Notes: a model not told the origin generated them from the sequence alone. A stretch of DNA of 64,000 nt from Cupriavidus malaysiensis (GCF_001854325.1 NZ_CP017755.1:3038001-3102000); one strand, 5' to 3'; shown: positions 27,841 to 36,826, counted from the first letter of the stretch. Program-made: numbers and translations.

Positions 27841-28860
27841 ATGCTGCAATACCTGTTCCCCAGGCTGCGCGCCGCCGGCACCGCCCTGACCGCGACCCTG
27901 ACCCTGGCCGCGGCCACGACCGCGCTGCTGGCGCCGGCCCCCGCCGCGCGCGCACAGGGCACCTACCCCAACAAACCCATCCGGCTGGTGGTACCGTTCT
28001 CGGCCGGCAGCGCCACCGACATCCTGGCCCGCATCCTCAGCAGCAAGATCGGCGAGGGCGGCGGCTACACCGTCATCGTCGAGAACCGGCCCGGCGCCGG
28101 CGGCACGCTGGGCGCCGCCATCGTCGCCAAGTCGGCCCCCGACGGCTACACGCTGGCGCTGGTGTCGATCGGCCACGCCATCAATGCCACGCTTTACCCG
28201 CGCCTGTCCTACGACACCTTGAAGGACTTCGCCCCGGTATCGATGGTGGCGACGGTGCCCAATGTCCTGGTCGTGAACGCCACCGGCCCCTACCACTCGG
28301 TACGCGACATCCTGGCCGCGGCCAAGGCCAGGCCCGGCACGCTCAACTTCGACTCGGCCGGCTCCGGCAGCTCGACCCACCTGAGCGGCGAGCTGTTCAA
28401 GCTGCAGGCCGGCATCGACATCCTCCACATTCCCTACAAGGGCACCGGCGAGGCGCTGACCGACATCATGGCCGGCCGCGCGGACTTCATGTTCGCGCCC
28501 ACCGTCTCGGCCATGCCCTTCGTGCGCCAGGGCAAACTGCGGGCGCTGGCGGTGGCCACCGCCCAGCGCGCCGCCACCCTGCCGGACCTGCCCACCGTGG
28601 CCGAGGCCGGCCTGCCCGGCTACGCCTTCGACTCCTGGTTCGGCGTGCTGGCGCCGGCAGGCACGCCCAAGGAGATCGTCGATGCGCTCAATGCGCAGAT
28701 CGCCAAGGCCCTGGTGGCGCCGGACGTGCGCGAGCGGCTCGCGGCCCAGGGCGCCGAGGCCAGGGGCTCGACCCCGCAGGCCTTCGCCGCCACCCTGCGC
28801 AGCGAAGTCGCCCGGCTGGCGCCGGTGGTACGGCAGGCCGGCATCCGCGGCGGGCAGTAA
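27841..28860 (+). CDS. Bug/TctC-type periplasmic solute-binding protein
   Basis: A 339-aa receptor with a long Sec signal peptide ending ARAQG near residue 39, after AAGGAGA at -10. Family blocks are TYPNKPIRLVVPFSAGSATDILARIL, VIVENRPGAGGTLGA, PDGYTLAL, LNFDSAGSGSSTHLSGELFKL, IPYKGTGEALTDI and LPTVAEAGLPGYAFDSWFGVLAPAGTP. As the last structural gene of the LacI-controlled operon it probably captures the pathway substrate, although no TctAB partner is encoded here. A 136-base gap separates it from the regulator. Confidence 0.92.
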   Translation: MLQYLFPRLRAAGTALTATLTLAAATTALLAPAPAARAQGTYPNKPIRLVVPFSAGSATDILARILSSKIGEGGGYTVIVENRPGAGGTLGAAIVAKSAPDGYTLALVSIGHAINATLYPRLSYDTLKDFAPVSMVATVPNVLVVNATGPYHSVRDILAAAKARPGTLNFDSAGSGSSTHLSGELFKLQAGIDILHIPYKGTGEALTDIMAGRADFMFAPTVSAMPFVRQGKLRALAVATAQRAATLPDLPTVAEAGLPGYAFDSWFGVLAPAGTPKEIVDALNAQIAKALVAPDVRERLAAQGAEARGSTPQAFAATLRSEVARLAPVVRQAGIRGGQ

Positions 28861-28996
28861 GGCACGGTCAGGCACAGGAGGGGGCTGGCGGCGGGCGGAA
28901 AGCGGCCCCCGCGCGTGGCGGCGGCCCGGTGCTGGCTTAGAATGGCGGATCCGCCAACCCGCGCCGCCGCCGCACCGCATCCCCCATCCCGCCGCC

Positions 28997-30031
28997 ATGC
29001 CCGAGCGCAAACGCCTGACCCTCAAAGACCTGGCCGCCGAGATCAACGTCCATTACTCGACGGTTTCGCGCGTGATGAATCCGGCCACCCGGCACCTGGT
29101 GGCCGACGACGTCGCGGCGCGCATCCTGGAGGTGGCCGAGGCGCGCGGCTTCCGTCCCAACCGGATCGCGGCGGGACTGCGCACGCAGCGCTCCGGCCTG
29201 GTGGGCGTGGTGCTGCCCGACATCGCCAACCCGGTGTTCCCGCCCATCCTGGCCGGCATCGAAGCCGTGCTGGCCCAGCAGGGCTATGTGCCGATCGTGG
29301 TCAACGCCGGCCTCGACAAGGTGCGCCAGCGCTTCGTCATCGACCAGCTGGTCGGACGCCAGGTCGAGGGCCTGCTGCTGGCCACGGCCGAACGGGAAGA
29401 CCCGATCCTCGACTACTGCCTCAAGCAGCGCATCCCCGCCGTGATGATCAACCGCGGCGAGGACGCGGGGCGCGCTTCCTGCGTGGTCAGCGACAACCTG
29501 CTGGCGATGCGCCTCACGGTGGACCACCTGGTGGCGCTGGGCCACCGCCGCATCGGCCACATCGCCGGGCCGGCCGCGCTCTCCACCGGCTACCAGCGCC
29601 GCGAGGGCTTCCTGCAGGCGGTGCGCCGGCATCGCCTGCGCCGCGAGGCGTGGCAGGTGGTGGAAGCCGACAGCTACTCGCGCGAGGCCGGCCGCCAGGC
29701 CTGCGCGCGCCTGTTCGCGGACTTTCCCGGCATGACCGCCATCGCCGCCGGCAACGACCTGATCGCCATGGGCTGCTACGACTACCTGCGCGAGCACGGG
29801 CTGTGCTGCCCCGCCGACATCTCGGTGGTCGGGCACAACGACATGCCCTTCGTCGACGCGCTGACGCCGCCGCTGACCACCGTGCGCATTCCCGTGCACC
29901 AGATGGGCGAAGACGCCGCGCGCCTGCTGCTGCAGCAGATCGGCGCGCCGGCATCGCCGCCCGTCACCGTCGAGCTGGTACCCGAACTGATCGTGCGCGG
30001 ATCGACCGCGCCGCCGCCCGCGCCGCACTGA
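28997..30031 (+). CDS. LacI-family transcriptional regulator
   Basis: A 344-aa regulator with the LacI HTH at the N-terminus (LTLKDLAAEINVHYSTVSRVMN) and hinge helix region (RIAAGLRTQRSGLVGVVLPDIANP). It has a full periplasmic-binding-like effector domain (LVGRQVEGLLLATAE, CVVSDNLLAMRLTVDHLVALGHRRIGHIAGP, AIAAGNDLIAMGCYDYLREHG, ISVVGHNDMPF). ATG at 28997. It follows the Bug gene on the same strand and is the natural candidate for the two GCAAACGTTTGC operators at 23670-23694. An aromatic-type operon under LacI rather than LysR or IclR control is unusual. Confidence 0.93.
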   Translation: MPERKRLTLKDLAAEINVHYSTVSRVMNPATRHLVADDVAARILEVAEARGFRPNRIAAGLRTQRSGLVGVVLPDIANPVFPPILAGIEAVLAQQGYVPIVVNAGLDKVRQRFVIDQLVGRQVEGLLLATAEREDPILDYCLKQRIPAVMINRGEDAGRASCVVSDNLLAMRLTVDHLVALGHRRIGHIAGPAALSTGYQRREGFLQAVRRHRLRREAWQVVEADSYSREAGRQACARLFADFPGMTAIAAGNDLIAMGCYDYLREHGLCCPADISVVGHNDMPFVDALTPPLTTVRIPVHQMGEDAARLLLQQIGAPASPPVTVELVPELIVRGSTAPPPAPH

Positions 30032-30043
30032 ACGGCGCGCGCC

Positions 30044-30937
30044 CTACACCGCCGCCACGATCAGGTCCCGCAGCCACCGGTGGGCCGCGTCGCGGTGCAC
30101 GCGCTCCGGCCACAACATCGAGATCTCGAAGCCCGGCACCTCCACCGGCGGCTCCACCACCCGCAGCGCCGGCACGCCGCGCACCAGCCGCTCCGGCACC
30201 ATGGCGACCAGGTCGCTGCCGGCCAGCGCCGACAGCAGGAAGAGGAAATGCGGCACCGACAGCGCCACGCGGCGCGTCAGGCCGCGCGCCGCCAGCGCCT
30301 CGTCGGTGACACCGCGAAAGCCGCCGCCGTCCTGCGACACGATCACGTGGTCGAGCGCGCAGAACTGCGCCAGCGTGGGCCGGCGCCGCAGGCGCGGATG
30401 GCCGGCGCGCCCGGCCAGCACATAGCGCTCGCTGAACAGCGCGCGCCGGTGCAGGGCGGGCGGCGCGCCCTCGGTGGTGTGGAAGGCGAGGTCGATCTCA
30501 CCCTGCTCCGCCTGACGCGCCACCTTGGCCGGCACCAGTTCCAGCACAGCGAGCCGGGTCCCGGGCGCCTCCACGCGCAGGCGCGCCAGCACCGGCAGCA
30601 CCAGGGTGGACTCCATGTAGTCGGTGGCGGCCAGGCGCCAGGTGTGGCCGGCCTGGGCCGGATCGAAGGGGCTGTCCGCCGCCACCGCGCGCTCCAGCGC
30701 GGCCAGCGCCTCGCGCAGCGGCTCGCGCAGGAACTCGGCGCGCGCGGTCGGCCGCATGCCGCGTGGGCCCGGCAACAGCAGCGGGTCGTCGAAGAGCTCG
30801 CGCAGCTTGGCCAGGTGCACGCTGACCGAGGGCTGCGAAAAGTGCAGCCGCTGCGCCGCGCGCGTCACGTTGTGCTCGGACAGCAACACGTCCAGCGTCA
30901 CCAGCAGGTTCAGATCGAGCCGCCTGAGATTATTCAT
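30044..30937 (-). CDS. LysR-family regulator (NodD/SyrM-like N-terminus)
   Basis: A 297-aa LysR protein starting MNNLRRLDLNLLVTLDVLLSEHNVTRAAQRLHFSQPSVSVHLAKLRELF. The RLDLNLLVTLDVLL form belongs to the NodD/LinR-like branch. It converges with the LacI gene and is divergent from a quinone reductase gene. A perfect 11-bp inverted repeat lies 14 bases upstream of its start, so control of the reductase in response to a quinone or phenol is the likely arrangement. Confidence 0.88.
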   Translation of the reverse strand: MNNLRRLDLNLLVTLDVLLSEHNVTRAAQRLHFSQPSVSVHLAKLRELFDDPLLLPGPRGMRPTARAEFLREPLREALAALERAVAADSPFDPAQAGHTWRLAATDYMESTLVLPVLARLRVEAPGTRLAVLELVPAKVARQAEQGEIDLAFHTTEGAPPALHRRALFSERYVLAGRAGHPRLRRRPTLAQFCALDHVIVSQDGGGFRGVTDEALAARGLTRRVALSVPHFLFLLSALAGSDLVAMVPERLVRGVPALRVVEPPVEVPGFEISMLWPERVHRDAAHRWLRDLIVAAV

Positions 30938-30950
30938 GGAAATACCTGGA

Positions 30951-30974
30951 ATATTGGAAATTCATTTCCAATAT
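30951..30974. promoter_or_regulatory. 11-bp-arm inverted repeat between LysR and reductase genes
   Basis: ATATTGGAAAT (30951-30961), TC, ATTTCCAATAT (30964-30974) is a perfect dyad, and each side is flanked by ACCTGG in direct orientation (30944-30949 and 30975-30980). It is AT-rich against a GC-rich background and is probably the operator of the adjacent LysR protein. Confidence 0.75.
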
Positions 30975-31035
30975 ACCTGGGGGCGGCGCATGCTGCGGCT
31001 ATCGCGACTCTCCGCTCCCGCAACGGCAGCCCACC

Positions 31036-31812
31036 ATGAACGTACTGATCGTCTACGCCCACCCCGAACCCCGCTCCCTGAACGGCTCGCTCAAGGACTT
31101 CGCCGTGCGCCGCCTCGAAGCGGCCGGGCACACGGTGCAGGTCTCCGACCTCTATGCCATGCGCTGGAAGGCCACGCTCGATGCCGCCGACAGCCTCGAC
31201 GGCGCGGCCGGCCCGCGCTTCGACCCCTCGCTCGACTCCAAGCGTGCCTTCGAGAACGGCCGGCAGAGCGAAGACATCGCCCGCGAGCAGGACAAGCTGC
31301 GCTGGGCCGATGCGGTGATCCTGCAGTTCCCGCTGTGGTGGTTCTCGATGCCGGCCATCCTCAAGGGCTGGGTCGAACGCGTCTACGCCTATGGCTTCGC
31401 CTACGGCGTCGGCGAGCACTCAGACACGCACTGGGGCAACCGCTACGGCGAAGGCACGCTGGCCGGCAAGCGCGCCATGCTGATGGTCACCACCGGCGCC
31501 TGGGACTCGCACTTCGGCCCGCGCGGCATCAACGGCCCGCTCGACGACGTGCTGTTCCCGATCCAGCACGGCGTGCTGTTCTACCCCGGCTTCGACGTGC
31601 TGCCGCCCTTCGTCATCCACCGCAGCAGCCGCGTCGACGCGGCCGGCTTCGATGCCGCCAGCGCGGCGCTGGGCGAACGGCTCGACACCCTGTTCGAGAC
31701 GCAGCCGATTCCCTTCCGGCGGCAGAATGGCGGGGACTACGAGATTCCGGCGCTGACCCTGCGCGAGGAGATCGCGCCGGGGCGCAGCGGCTTCGGCGTG
31801 CACCTGGCGTAG
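31036..31812 (+). CDS. NAD(P)H:quinone reductase, flavodoxin-like fold
   Basis: A 258-aa FAD/FMN-dependent reductase of the NQO1/KefF/MdaB family. N-terminal VLIVYAHPEPRSLNGSL forms the flavin phosphate loop; VQVSDLYAMRWKATLDAAD, ADAVILQFPLWWFSMPAILKGWVERV and MLMVTTGAWDSHFGPRGINGPLDDVLFPI are typical active-site segments. It catalyses two-electron quinone reduction, protecting from redox cycling. It is monocistronic and divergent from a LysR gene. The substrate quinone could arise from the aromatic pathways encoded on both sides. Confidence 0.88.
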   Translation: MNVLIVYAHPEPRSLNGSLKDFAVRRLEAAGHTVQVSDLYAMRWKATLDAADSLDGAAGPRFDPSLDSKRAFENGRQSEDIAREQDKLRWADAVILQFPLWWFSMPAILKGWVERVYAYGFAYGVGEHSDTHWGNRYGEGTLAGKRAMLMVTTGAWDSHFGPRGINGPLDDVLFPIQHGVLFYPGFDVLPPFVIHRSSRVDAAGFDAASAALGERLDTLFETQPIPFRRQNGGDYEIPALTLREEIAPGRSGFGVHLA

Positions 31813-31875
31813 TGGGCGGCGGGGCGAGGGACGGCGGCGGAGCCAGGCGGCGACGTTGCCGGTGTTGCCGCGCAA

Positions 31876-32021
31876 CGGACCCGACCGGACCCGACCGGTC
31901 CCGACATGACCGCGGCGAGACATTGCGTCCGATGGGCCACGAAAGGCCGCCGCAGCGCCCACCGATCGTCAAGTAGAATGTGCCGGCGATCGGCAATCGG
32001 CAATCGGCATTCGGCAATCGG
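31876..32021. repeat. two short tandem repeat tracts upstream of catR-like gene
   Basis: A 10-bp unit (CGGACCCGAC) is repeated about 2.7 times at 31876-31904. A heptamer, ATCGGCA, occurs at 31989, 31996 and 32003, then TTCGGCA at 32010 and a partial ATCGG at 32017-32021. The second tract ends 68 bases before the regulator start, in its likely promoter or leader. Confidence 0.8.
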
Positions 32022-32089
32022 TTCAGCGGCACCCGCTCACTGCTCTGCACGCCGGCCTGGCATCGCGTCCCCATTGAACGGCAAGGAAC

Positions 32090-33028
32090 ATGGAGCTACG
32101 CCACCTGCGCTATTTCGTTGCGGTCGCCGAAGAGCGCAGCTTCACCCGCGCGGCGCAACGCCTGCATATCGCCCAGCCACCGTTGAGCCGGCAGATCCAG
32201 CAGCTCGAGCAGTTGCTCGGCGCACAGCTGTTCGAGCGCAATTCGCGCCCGCTGAAGCTGACCGAGACCGGGCGCTTCTTCTACCAGCACGCGGCGCAGC
32301 TGCTGGCGCAGATGGACGAACTCGAATCGATGGCGCGCCGTGTCGGCAAGATCGAGCGGAGCCTGTCGGTCGGGTTCGTCGGTTCGACCCTCTACGGCAT
32401 GCTGCCGAAGATCATCCGCCGCTACCGCCAGCTGCATGCCGAGGTCGAGTTGAGCCTGCACGAGATGTCGACGATGGACCAGATCGCGGCGCTCAAGGAG
32501 GGCCGCATCGATGTCGGCTTCGGGCGCATCCGCCTGGACGATCCGGGCATCCGCCGCGTGGTGCTGCGCGAGGAGCGCATGATCGTGGCGCTGCCGCTCG
32601 GCCATCCGCTGTGCGAGGCGAAGGCGGCACTATCGCTGCGCGACCTGCTCAAGGAGACCCTGATCATCTTTCCGAAGTCCCCGCGCCCGAGCTATGCGGA
32701 CCAGGTGCTGGCCGCCTTTCACGACCGCGCGCTCAAGCCCTCGCGCGTGCTGGAGACCCGTGAACTGCAGATCGCGCTCGGGCTGGTCGCCGCCGGCGAA
32801 GGTGTATCGATCGTGCCGAAGAGCGTGTACGGCCTGAAACGCGACGACATTGCCTACAAGGACCTCGACGACGACAAGCTGGTGTCGCCGATCATCATGA
32901 GCATGCGCATGCTCGACGAATCCGAGGACATCGAACGCATGCTGCGCCTGATCTACGATCTCTACGACGAAGGCGCGATGGAGTACCAGGCGCCCGGCGA
33001 CCGCGCCGGCAAGCCGCCGCAAGCGTAG
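32090..33028 (+). CDS. catR: CatR/BenM-type LysR regulator
   Basis: A 312-aa LysR regulator of the CatM/BenM/CatR group. Diagnostic blocks are MELRHLRYFVAVAEERSFTRAAQRLHIAQPPLSRQIQQLEQLLG, the NSRPLKLTETGRFFYQHA segment, FVGSTLYGMLPKIIRRYRQ and ALGLVAAGEGVSIVPKSV. Proteins of this group answer to cis,cis-muconate (and benzoate in BenM). It converges on the 3' end of the benDCBA-catAB operon, which reads toward it, so it must act in trans on the promoter 6 kb away upstream of catB. The gene symbol is by similarity; BenM is an equally fair name. Confidence 0.88.
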   Translation: MELRHLRYFVAVAEERSFTRAAQRLHIAQPPLSRQIQQLEQLLGAQLFERNSRPLKLTETGRFFYQHAAQLLAQMDELESMARRVGKIERSLSVGFVGSTLYGMLPKIIRRYRQLHAEVELSLHEMSTMDQIAALKEGRIDVGFGRIRLDDPGIRRVVLREERMIVALPLGHPLCEAKAALSLRDLLKETLIIFPKSPRPSYADQVLAAFHDRALKPSRVLETRELQIALGLVAAGEGVSIVPKSVYGLKRDDIAYKDLDDDKLVSPIIMSMRMLDESEDIERMLRLIYDLYDEGAMEYQAPGDRAGKPPQA

Positions 33029-33133
33029 GCGGGGCGGGGCCGGCCGCAGCGGCGCGAGCGCGCCTGCAGTGCCACCGCGGCGGCGACTTCGCCGTTGTGG
33101 CGGAGCGCGCGGCCAAAGCCGCACGCCCGCCGT

Positions 33134-33904
33134 TCAGCCGGTGTCGCCGCCCGCGACTGGCAGCACGCTGCCGGTGATGTAGCTGGCCTCGTCGGAAGCA
33201 AGGAACAGGATGGGCGCGACCTGCTCGTCGAGGCTGCCGTAGCGCTTGAGGAAGGTCGACCCGATCACCTGCTGCACGGCCTCGTTCATCCACGCTTTTT
33301 CCTGCTCGCTGTCGCCGGCGGCATTGCGCGGGATCCGCCGCGGCGGCGCCTGGGTGCCGCCCGGCGCGGTCGCGACGACGCGGATATTGTGTTCCGCGTA
33401 CTCCATCGCCAGCGCCTGTGTGAGCGCGTTGACGCCACCTTTCGCGGCCGAGTACGGCACGCGCCGGATCCCGCGCGTGGCGTTCGACGAGATGTTGACG
33501 ATGGTCCCGCCGCCGCCCTGAAGCAGGTACGGCAGCACTGCGTGGCAGCTGTACAGCGTCGGCATCAGCGAGCGGCGCACCTCCGCGTCGATCTGCGCCG
33601 GCTCGAACTCGGCGAACGGGCGCATGCGGATCGCACCGCCGACGCCATTGATCAGGATGTCGATGCCGCCGAAGCGCTGCCCGGCGAATGCCATCGCGGC
33701 CCGCGCGCCTTCATAGGTTTCGAGGTCGGCCACAAATCCAGCCGTGCGCCCGCCGACGGCCTCGGCCGCCACGTCGGCTACGAACTCGGCGCGATCGACG
33801 AACAGCACCGAGGCGCCCTCGGCGGCGGCGCGCAGCGCGACACCGCGGCCGATGCCCTGGGCCGCTCCGGTGACCACCATGGTCTTGCCTGAAAAGCGCT
33901 GCAT
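33134..33904 (-). CDS. benD: benzoate cis-diol dehydrogenase BenD
   Basis: A 256-aa SDR that oxidises and decarboxylates 1,6-dihydroxycyclohexa-2,4-diene-1-carboxylate to catechol. Motifs are GAAQGIGRG (cofactor), INGVGG, IVNISSNATRGIRRVPYSAAKGG (Ser, Tyr, Lys) and the BenD-type loop APGGTQAPPRRIPRN. The start at 33904 lies two bases before the benC stop, a tightly packed operon order benA-benB-benC-benD. It is the last gene of the operon and ends 105 bases from the convergent catR-like gene. Confidence 0.95.
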   Translation of the reverse strand: MQRFSGKTMVVTGAAQGIGRGVALRAAAEGASVLFVDRAEFVADVAAEAVGGRTAGFVADLETYEGARAAMAFAGQRFGGIDILINGVGGAIRMRPFAEFEPAQIDAEVRRSLMPTLYSCHAVLPYLLQGGGGTIVNISSNATRGIRRVPYSAAKGGVNALTQALAMEYAEHNIRVVATAPGGTQAPPRRIPRNAAGDSEQEKAWMNEAVQQVIGSTFLKRYGSLDEQVAPILFLASDEASYITGSVLPVAGGDTG

Positions 33905-33906
33905 GA

Positions 33907-34941
33907 TCAGGCCGCCTTGGAAGACACGCCGGGTGCCGCGTTGGGCGTGAACTTCTCGTAGTGGAAGCTGTTCGGCTTCACGCCGTTGTCGTCGAAGTGC
34001 TTGCGCACCGCATCGACCATCGGCGGCGGCCCGCACAGGTAGACGTCGACATCGCCGTCGTTCAGTGCGTCGGCCGGGATATGCTGCGTGACCCAGCCCT
34101 TGCGCGGGTGGCGGGAGGCTTCCTCGGCGACCACCGTCGCGTAGCTGAAGTTCGGCAGCCTGGCGACGAACGCGTCGATCGCACCGACCTGCACGAGATC
34201 GAGATCCCGCGTCACGCCATAGATCAGGTGGACCTTCTGCTGCGAACCGGCGCGCGCCAGCACTTCCAGCATCGACAGGAAGGGCGCGAGGCCGGTGCCG
34301 CCGGCAAGGAACAGCAGCGGCCGGCGCACGTCGCGCAGGTAGAAGCTGCCGAGCGGCCCGTGCAGATCGAGCTTTTGGCCCGGCTGCGCGGCTTCCAGCC
34401 ACGTGCTCATCACGCCGCCGGGGATCTTCTTGATCAGGAAGCTGACCTTCGCTTCGCCCGGCGCCGACGAGAAGGAGTACGAACGGTGCTGGCCGCTCCC
34501 CGGCACGTCGATGTTGACGTACTGCCCCGGCAGGAACTCGGGCGCGCCCGCGTCCATGTCGAGCTCGAGCACGATCGCCGCATCGTGGTGCGGCTCGACC
34601 TTCGACACCGTCGCGCTGAAGCGGCCGTGCGCGGTCTTGCATGCGGTCGATGAGGTCGGCACAGCGATCACGCAATCGCTGTGCGGCACCATCTGGCACG
34701 TCAGCACCAGGCCGTCGTGCTTCTCATCCTCGCTCAGCGCGTCGTCGATGTAGTCATCGCCAAGGTCATAGCTGCCGCTTTCGGCACGGCACTTGCAAGT
34801 GCCGCACACACCGTCGGAGCAATCCATCGGCAGGTTGATACGGGCGCGGAAGGCGGCATCGAGCACCTTCTCGCCGGCCTTGCATTCGATGAAGCGGGTA
34901 ACGCCGTCCTCGAAGTTCAATGCAATGTTGTAGCTGGACAT
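33907..34941 (-). CDS. benC: benzoate 1,2-dioxygenase electron transfer component BenC
   Basis: A 344-aa ferredoxin-FAD reductase fusion that passes electrons from NADH to the BenAB oxygenase. The N-terminal plant-type [2Fe-2S] domain has Cys41, Cys46, Cys49 and Cys82 (CSDGVCGTC ... TCQ). The FAD domain carries RSYSFSSAPG, and the NAD domain has LFLAGGTGLAPFLSML and VYLCGPPPMVDAVRKHF. Length is as expected. It starts 41 bases after benB and is followed immediately by benD. Confidence 0.96.
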   Translation of the reverse strand: MSSYNIALNFEDGVTRFIECKAGEKVLDAAFRARINLPMDCSDGVCGTCKCRAESGSYDLGDDYIDDALSEDEKHDGLVLTCQMVPHSDCVIAVPTSSTACKTAHGRFSATVSKVEPHHDAAIVLELDMDAGAPEFLPGQYVNIDVPGSGQHRSYSFSSAPGEAKVSFLIKKIPGGVMSTWLEAAQPGQKLDLHGPLGSFYLRDVRRPLLFLAGGTGLAPFLSMLEVLARAGSQQKVHLIYGVTRDLDLVQVGAIDAFVARLPNFSYATVVAEEASRHPRKGWVTQHIPADALNDGDVDVYLCGPPPMVDAVRKHFDDNGVKPNSFHYEKFTPNAAPGVSSKAA

Positions 34942-34982
34942 GGAAGCTCCTCCATTTCCTTTCAGTACGGAATCGATCGGCG

Positions 34983-35471
34983 TCAGACGTGATAGACGTC
35001 GAGCACCTGGCGGATGTAGTCGTTCTTCAGCGCGATCTTCTTGTACGAGATCAGCAGGTCGTCGCCGACCCTGCGCAGCGTGACGAACATCGTGCCGAAG
35101 AAGTGATCGGTGACCCGGTAGCGGTGGTTGAGTGTGTGGAAGTTGTAGCGCACGTCGACCTCGTCGCCGCGCTCGGCCAGCACCTCCACATTGGTGACGT
35201 TGTGGCCGGTGCGCGGCTCCGGCGTCGAAGCGCTGCTGCGCTCGGTCTTGATGCGGAACACGCGATCCTCCAGACCGCCCCGGTCGGGGTAGTACATCAG
35301 CGAGATCTGGCGCTCGTGATCGTCGGTCAAGCGGTCGTCGTCGTCCCAGGCCGGCATCCAGTAGGTGACGTCCTCGGTATAGCAGGCCAGCCATGCGTCC
35401 CACTCGCGATCGTCGAGCAGGCGTGCCTCGCGGTACAGCGCGGCGCAGATGGTGCGGTAGTCGAAGCTCAT
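34983..35471 (-). CDS. benB: benzoate 1,2-dioxygenase small subunit BenB
   Basis: A 162-aa beta subunit of a ring-hydroxylating dioxygenase. [33 protein letters not shown] and [38 protein letters not shown] are characteristic of BenB/XylY. It builds the alpha3beta3 oxygenase with BenA. The start codon overlaps the benA stop as ATGA, giving coupled translation. Nothing unusual. Confidence 0.95.
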   Translation of the reverse strand: MSFDYRTICAALYREARLLDDREWDAWLACYTEDVTYWMPAWDDDDRLTDDHERQISLMYYPDRGGLEDRVFRIKTERSSASTPEPRTGHNVTNVEVLAERGDEVDVRYNFHTLNHRYRVTDHFFGTMFVTLRRVGDDLLISYKKIALKNDYIRQVLDVYHV

Positions 35472-36826
35472 GACAAGGCCTCCTCGCGTTCCGTCTTCAG
35501 GGCGTTGCGCATGACCCGCACCCAGTATTCGTGCTGGCACACGAACAGCCCTTCGTCCTCGCTGCGTTCGCCCGAGATGAGCGGCTTCAGCCCCATCTTC
35601 CTGGCGTTCTCGTCCGGCCCCTCGACCCACAGCGGGGCACCGCGCGACAGGTCGTTCCACATCGCCGTGGTGCCCGCGTAGCCGGCCTGGCAGGCCCGGA
35701 ACTCTTCGAGGTCGTCCGCGGTGCCCATGCCGGACACGTTGAAGAAGTCCTCGTACTGGCGGATGCGGGTGGCGCGGTCGGCTTCGCTTTCCCCCTTCGG
35801 CGCGAAGCAGAAAATCGTGACTTCCGTCTTGTCCACGCTGAGCGGGCGCACGACGCGGATCTGCGTGCTGAACTGGTCCATCAGGAACACGTTCGGATAC
35901 AGGCACAGGTTGCGCGTCTGGTTGACGATGAATTCCGCGCTGACCTCGCCCACGCGCGCCCGGATCTCCTCCCGTTGCCGGTAGACCGGCCGCACCTCCG
36001 GGTTCATCGTCCGGGTCCACAGCAGGATGTGGCCGTGCTCGAAGCCGTAGACGCCGGCGACCGACTTGCTCCAGCTGTTCGCATCGACAGCCTTGGTGCC
36101 CTCTTCCTTGCGCCGCCCCATCGTCGCCGCATAGTTCCAGTGCACGGTGCTGACGTGATAGCCGTCGCAACCGTTTTCCATCTGCATCTTCCAGTTGCCC
36201 TCGTAGATATACGAGGAGCTGCCGCGCAGCACTTCGAGACCCTGCGGCGCCTGGTCGACGATCTGGTCGATGATCACGCGTGCTTCGCCGAGGTATTCCT
36301 CGAGCGGCTGCACGTCATCGCTGAGGCTGCCGAACAGGAAGCCGCGGTAATTCTGGAAGCGGGCGACCTTCTTGAGGTCGTGCGAGCCGTGCGTGTTGAA
36401 CTGCACCGGATACTCGGTCGTCTTCTCGTCCTTCACCTTCAGCAGCTTGCCGGTGTTGGAGAAGGTCCAGCCGTGGAACGGGCAGGTGAAGCTGCCCTTG
36501 TTGCCGTGCTTGCGGCGGCACAGCATCGCGCCCTTGTGCGCGCAGGCATTGATGACCGCGTGCAGCTCGCCGGTCTTGTCGCGCGTGATGACGATCGGCT
36601 GCCGGCCGATCCACGTCGTGTAGTAGTCGTTGTTGTCCGGGACCTGGCTCTCATGCGCCAGGTACACCCAGTTGCGCTCGAAGATGTGCTTCATCTCCAG
36701 TTCGAACAGGTCCGGGTGGGTGAAGATGTCGCGGCGGCAGCGGAATACACCGGCCTGCCTGTCGTCCTGCACGGCGGCAGACAGCAGATGCTCCAGTTGC
36801 TTGGCTTTTTCGATGATGGCGGACAT
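35468..36826 (-). CDS. benA: benzoate 1,2-dioxygenase large subunit BenA
   Basis: A 452-aa alpha subunit that binds benzoate and O2. The Rieske [2Fe-2S] ligands are Cys95, His97 (CAHKG), Cys115 and His118 (CPFHGW); the mononuclear iron site is in [16 protein letters not shown]. The start at 36826 follows AGGAGGAACC; an upstream in-frame ATG at 36874 would add 16 residues. Benzoate rather than toluate or anthranilate as substrate is inferred from linkage to benBCD, catA and catB and from the overall BenA-like sequence. It lies 151 bases downstream of catA. Confidence 0.95.
   Translation of the reverse strand: MSAIIEKAKQLEHLLSAAVQDDRQAGVFRCRRDIFTHPDLFELEMKHIFERNWVYLAHESQVPDNNDYYTTWIGRQPIVITRDKTGELHAVINACAHKGAMLCRRKHGNKGSFTCPFHGWTFSNTGKLLKVKDEKTTEYPVQFNTHGSHDLKKVARFQNYRGFLFGSLSDDVQPLEEYLGEARVIIDQIVDQAPQGLEVLRGSSSYIYEGNWKMQMENGCDGYHVSTVHWNYAATMGRRKEEGTKAVDANSWSKSVAGVYGFEHGHILLWTRTMNPEVRPVYRQREEIRARVGEVSAEFIVNQTRNLCLYPNVFLMDQFSTQIRVVRPLSVDKTEVTIFCFAPKGESEADRATRIRQYEDFFNVSGMGTADDLEEFRACQAGYAGTTAMWNDLSRGAPLWVEGPDENARKMGLKPLISGERSEDEGLFVCQHEYWVRVMRNALKTEREEALS

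Noticed and set aside
33029..33133. Search for a catC gene between catR and benD
   Set aside because: Only 105 bases are available and no muconolactone isomerase sequence is visible on either strand.
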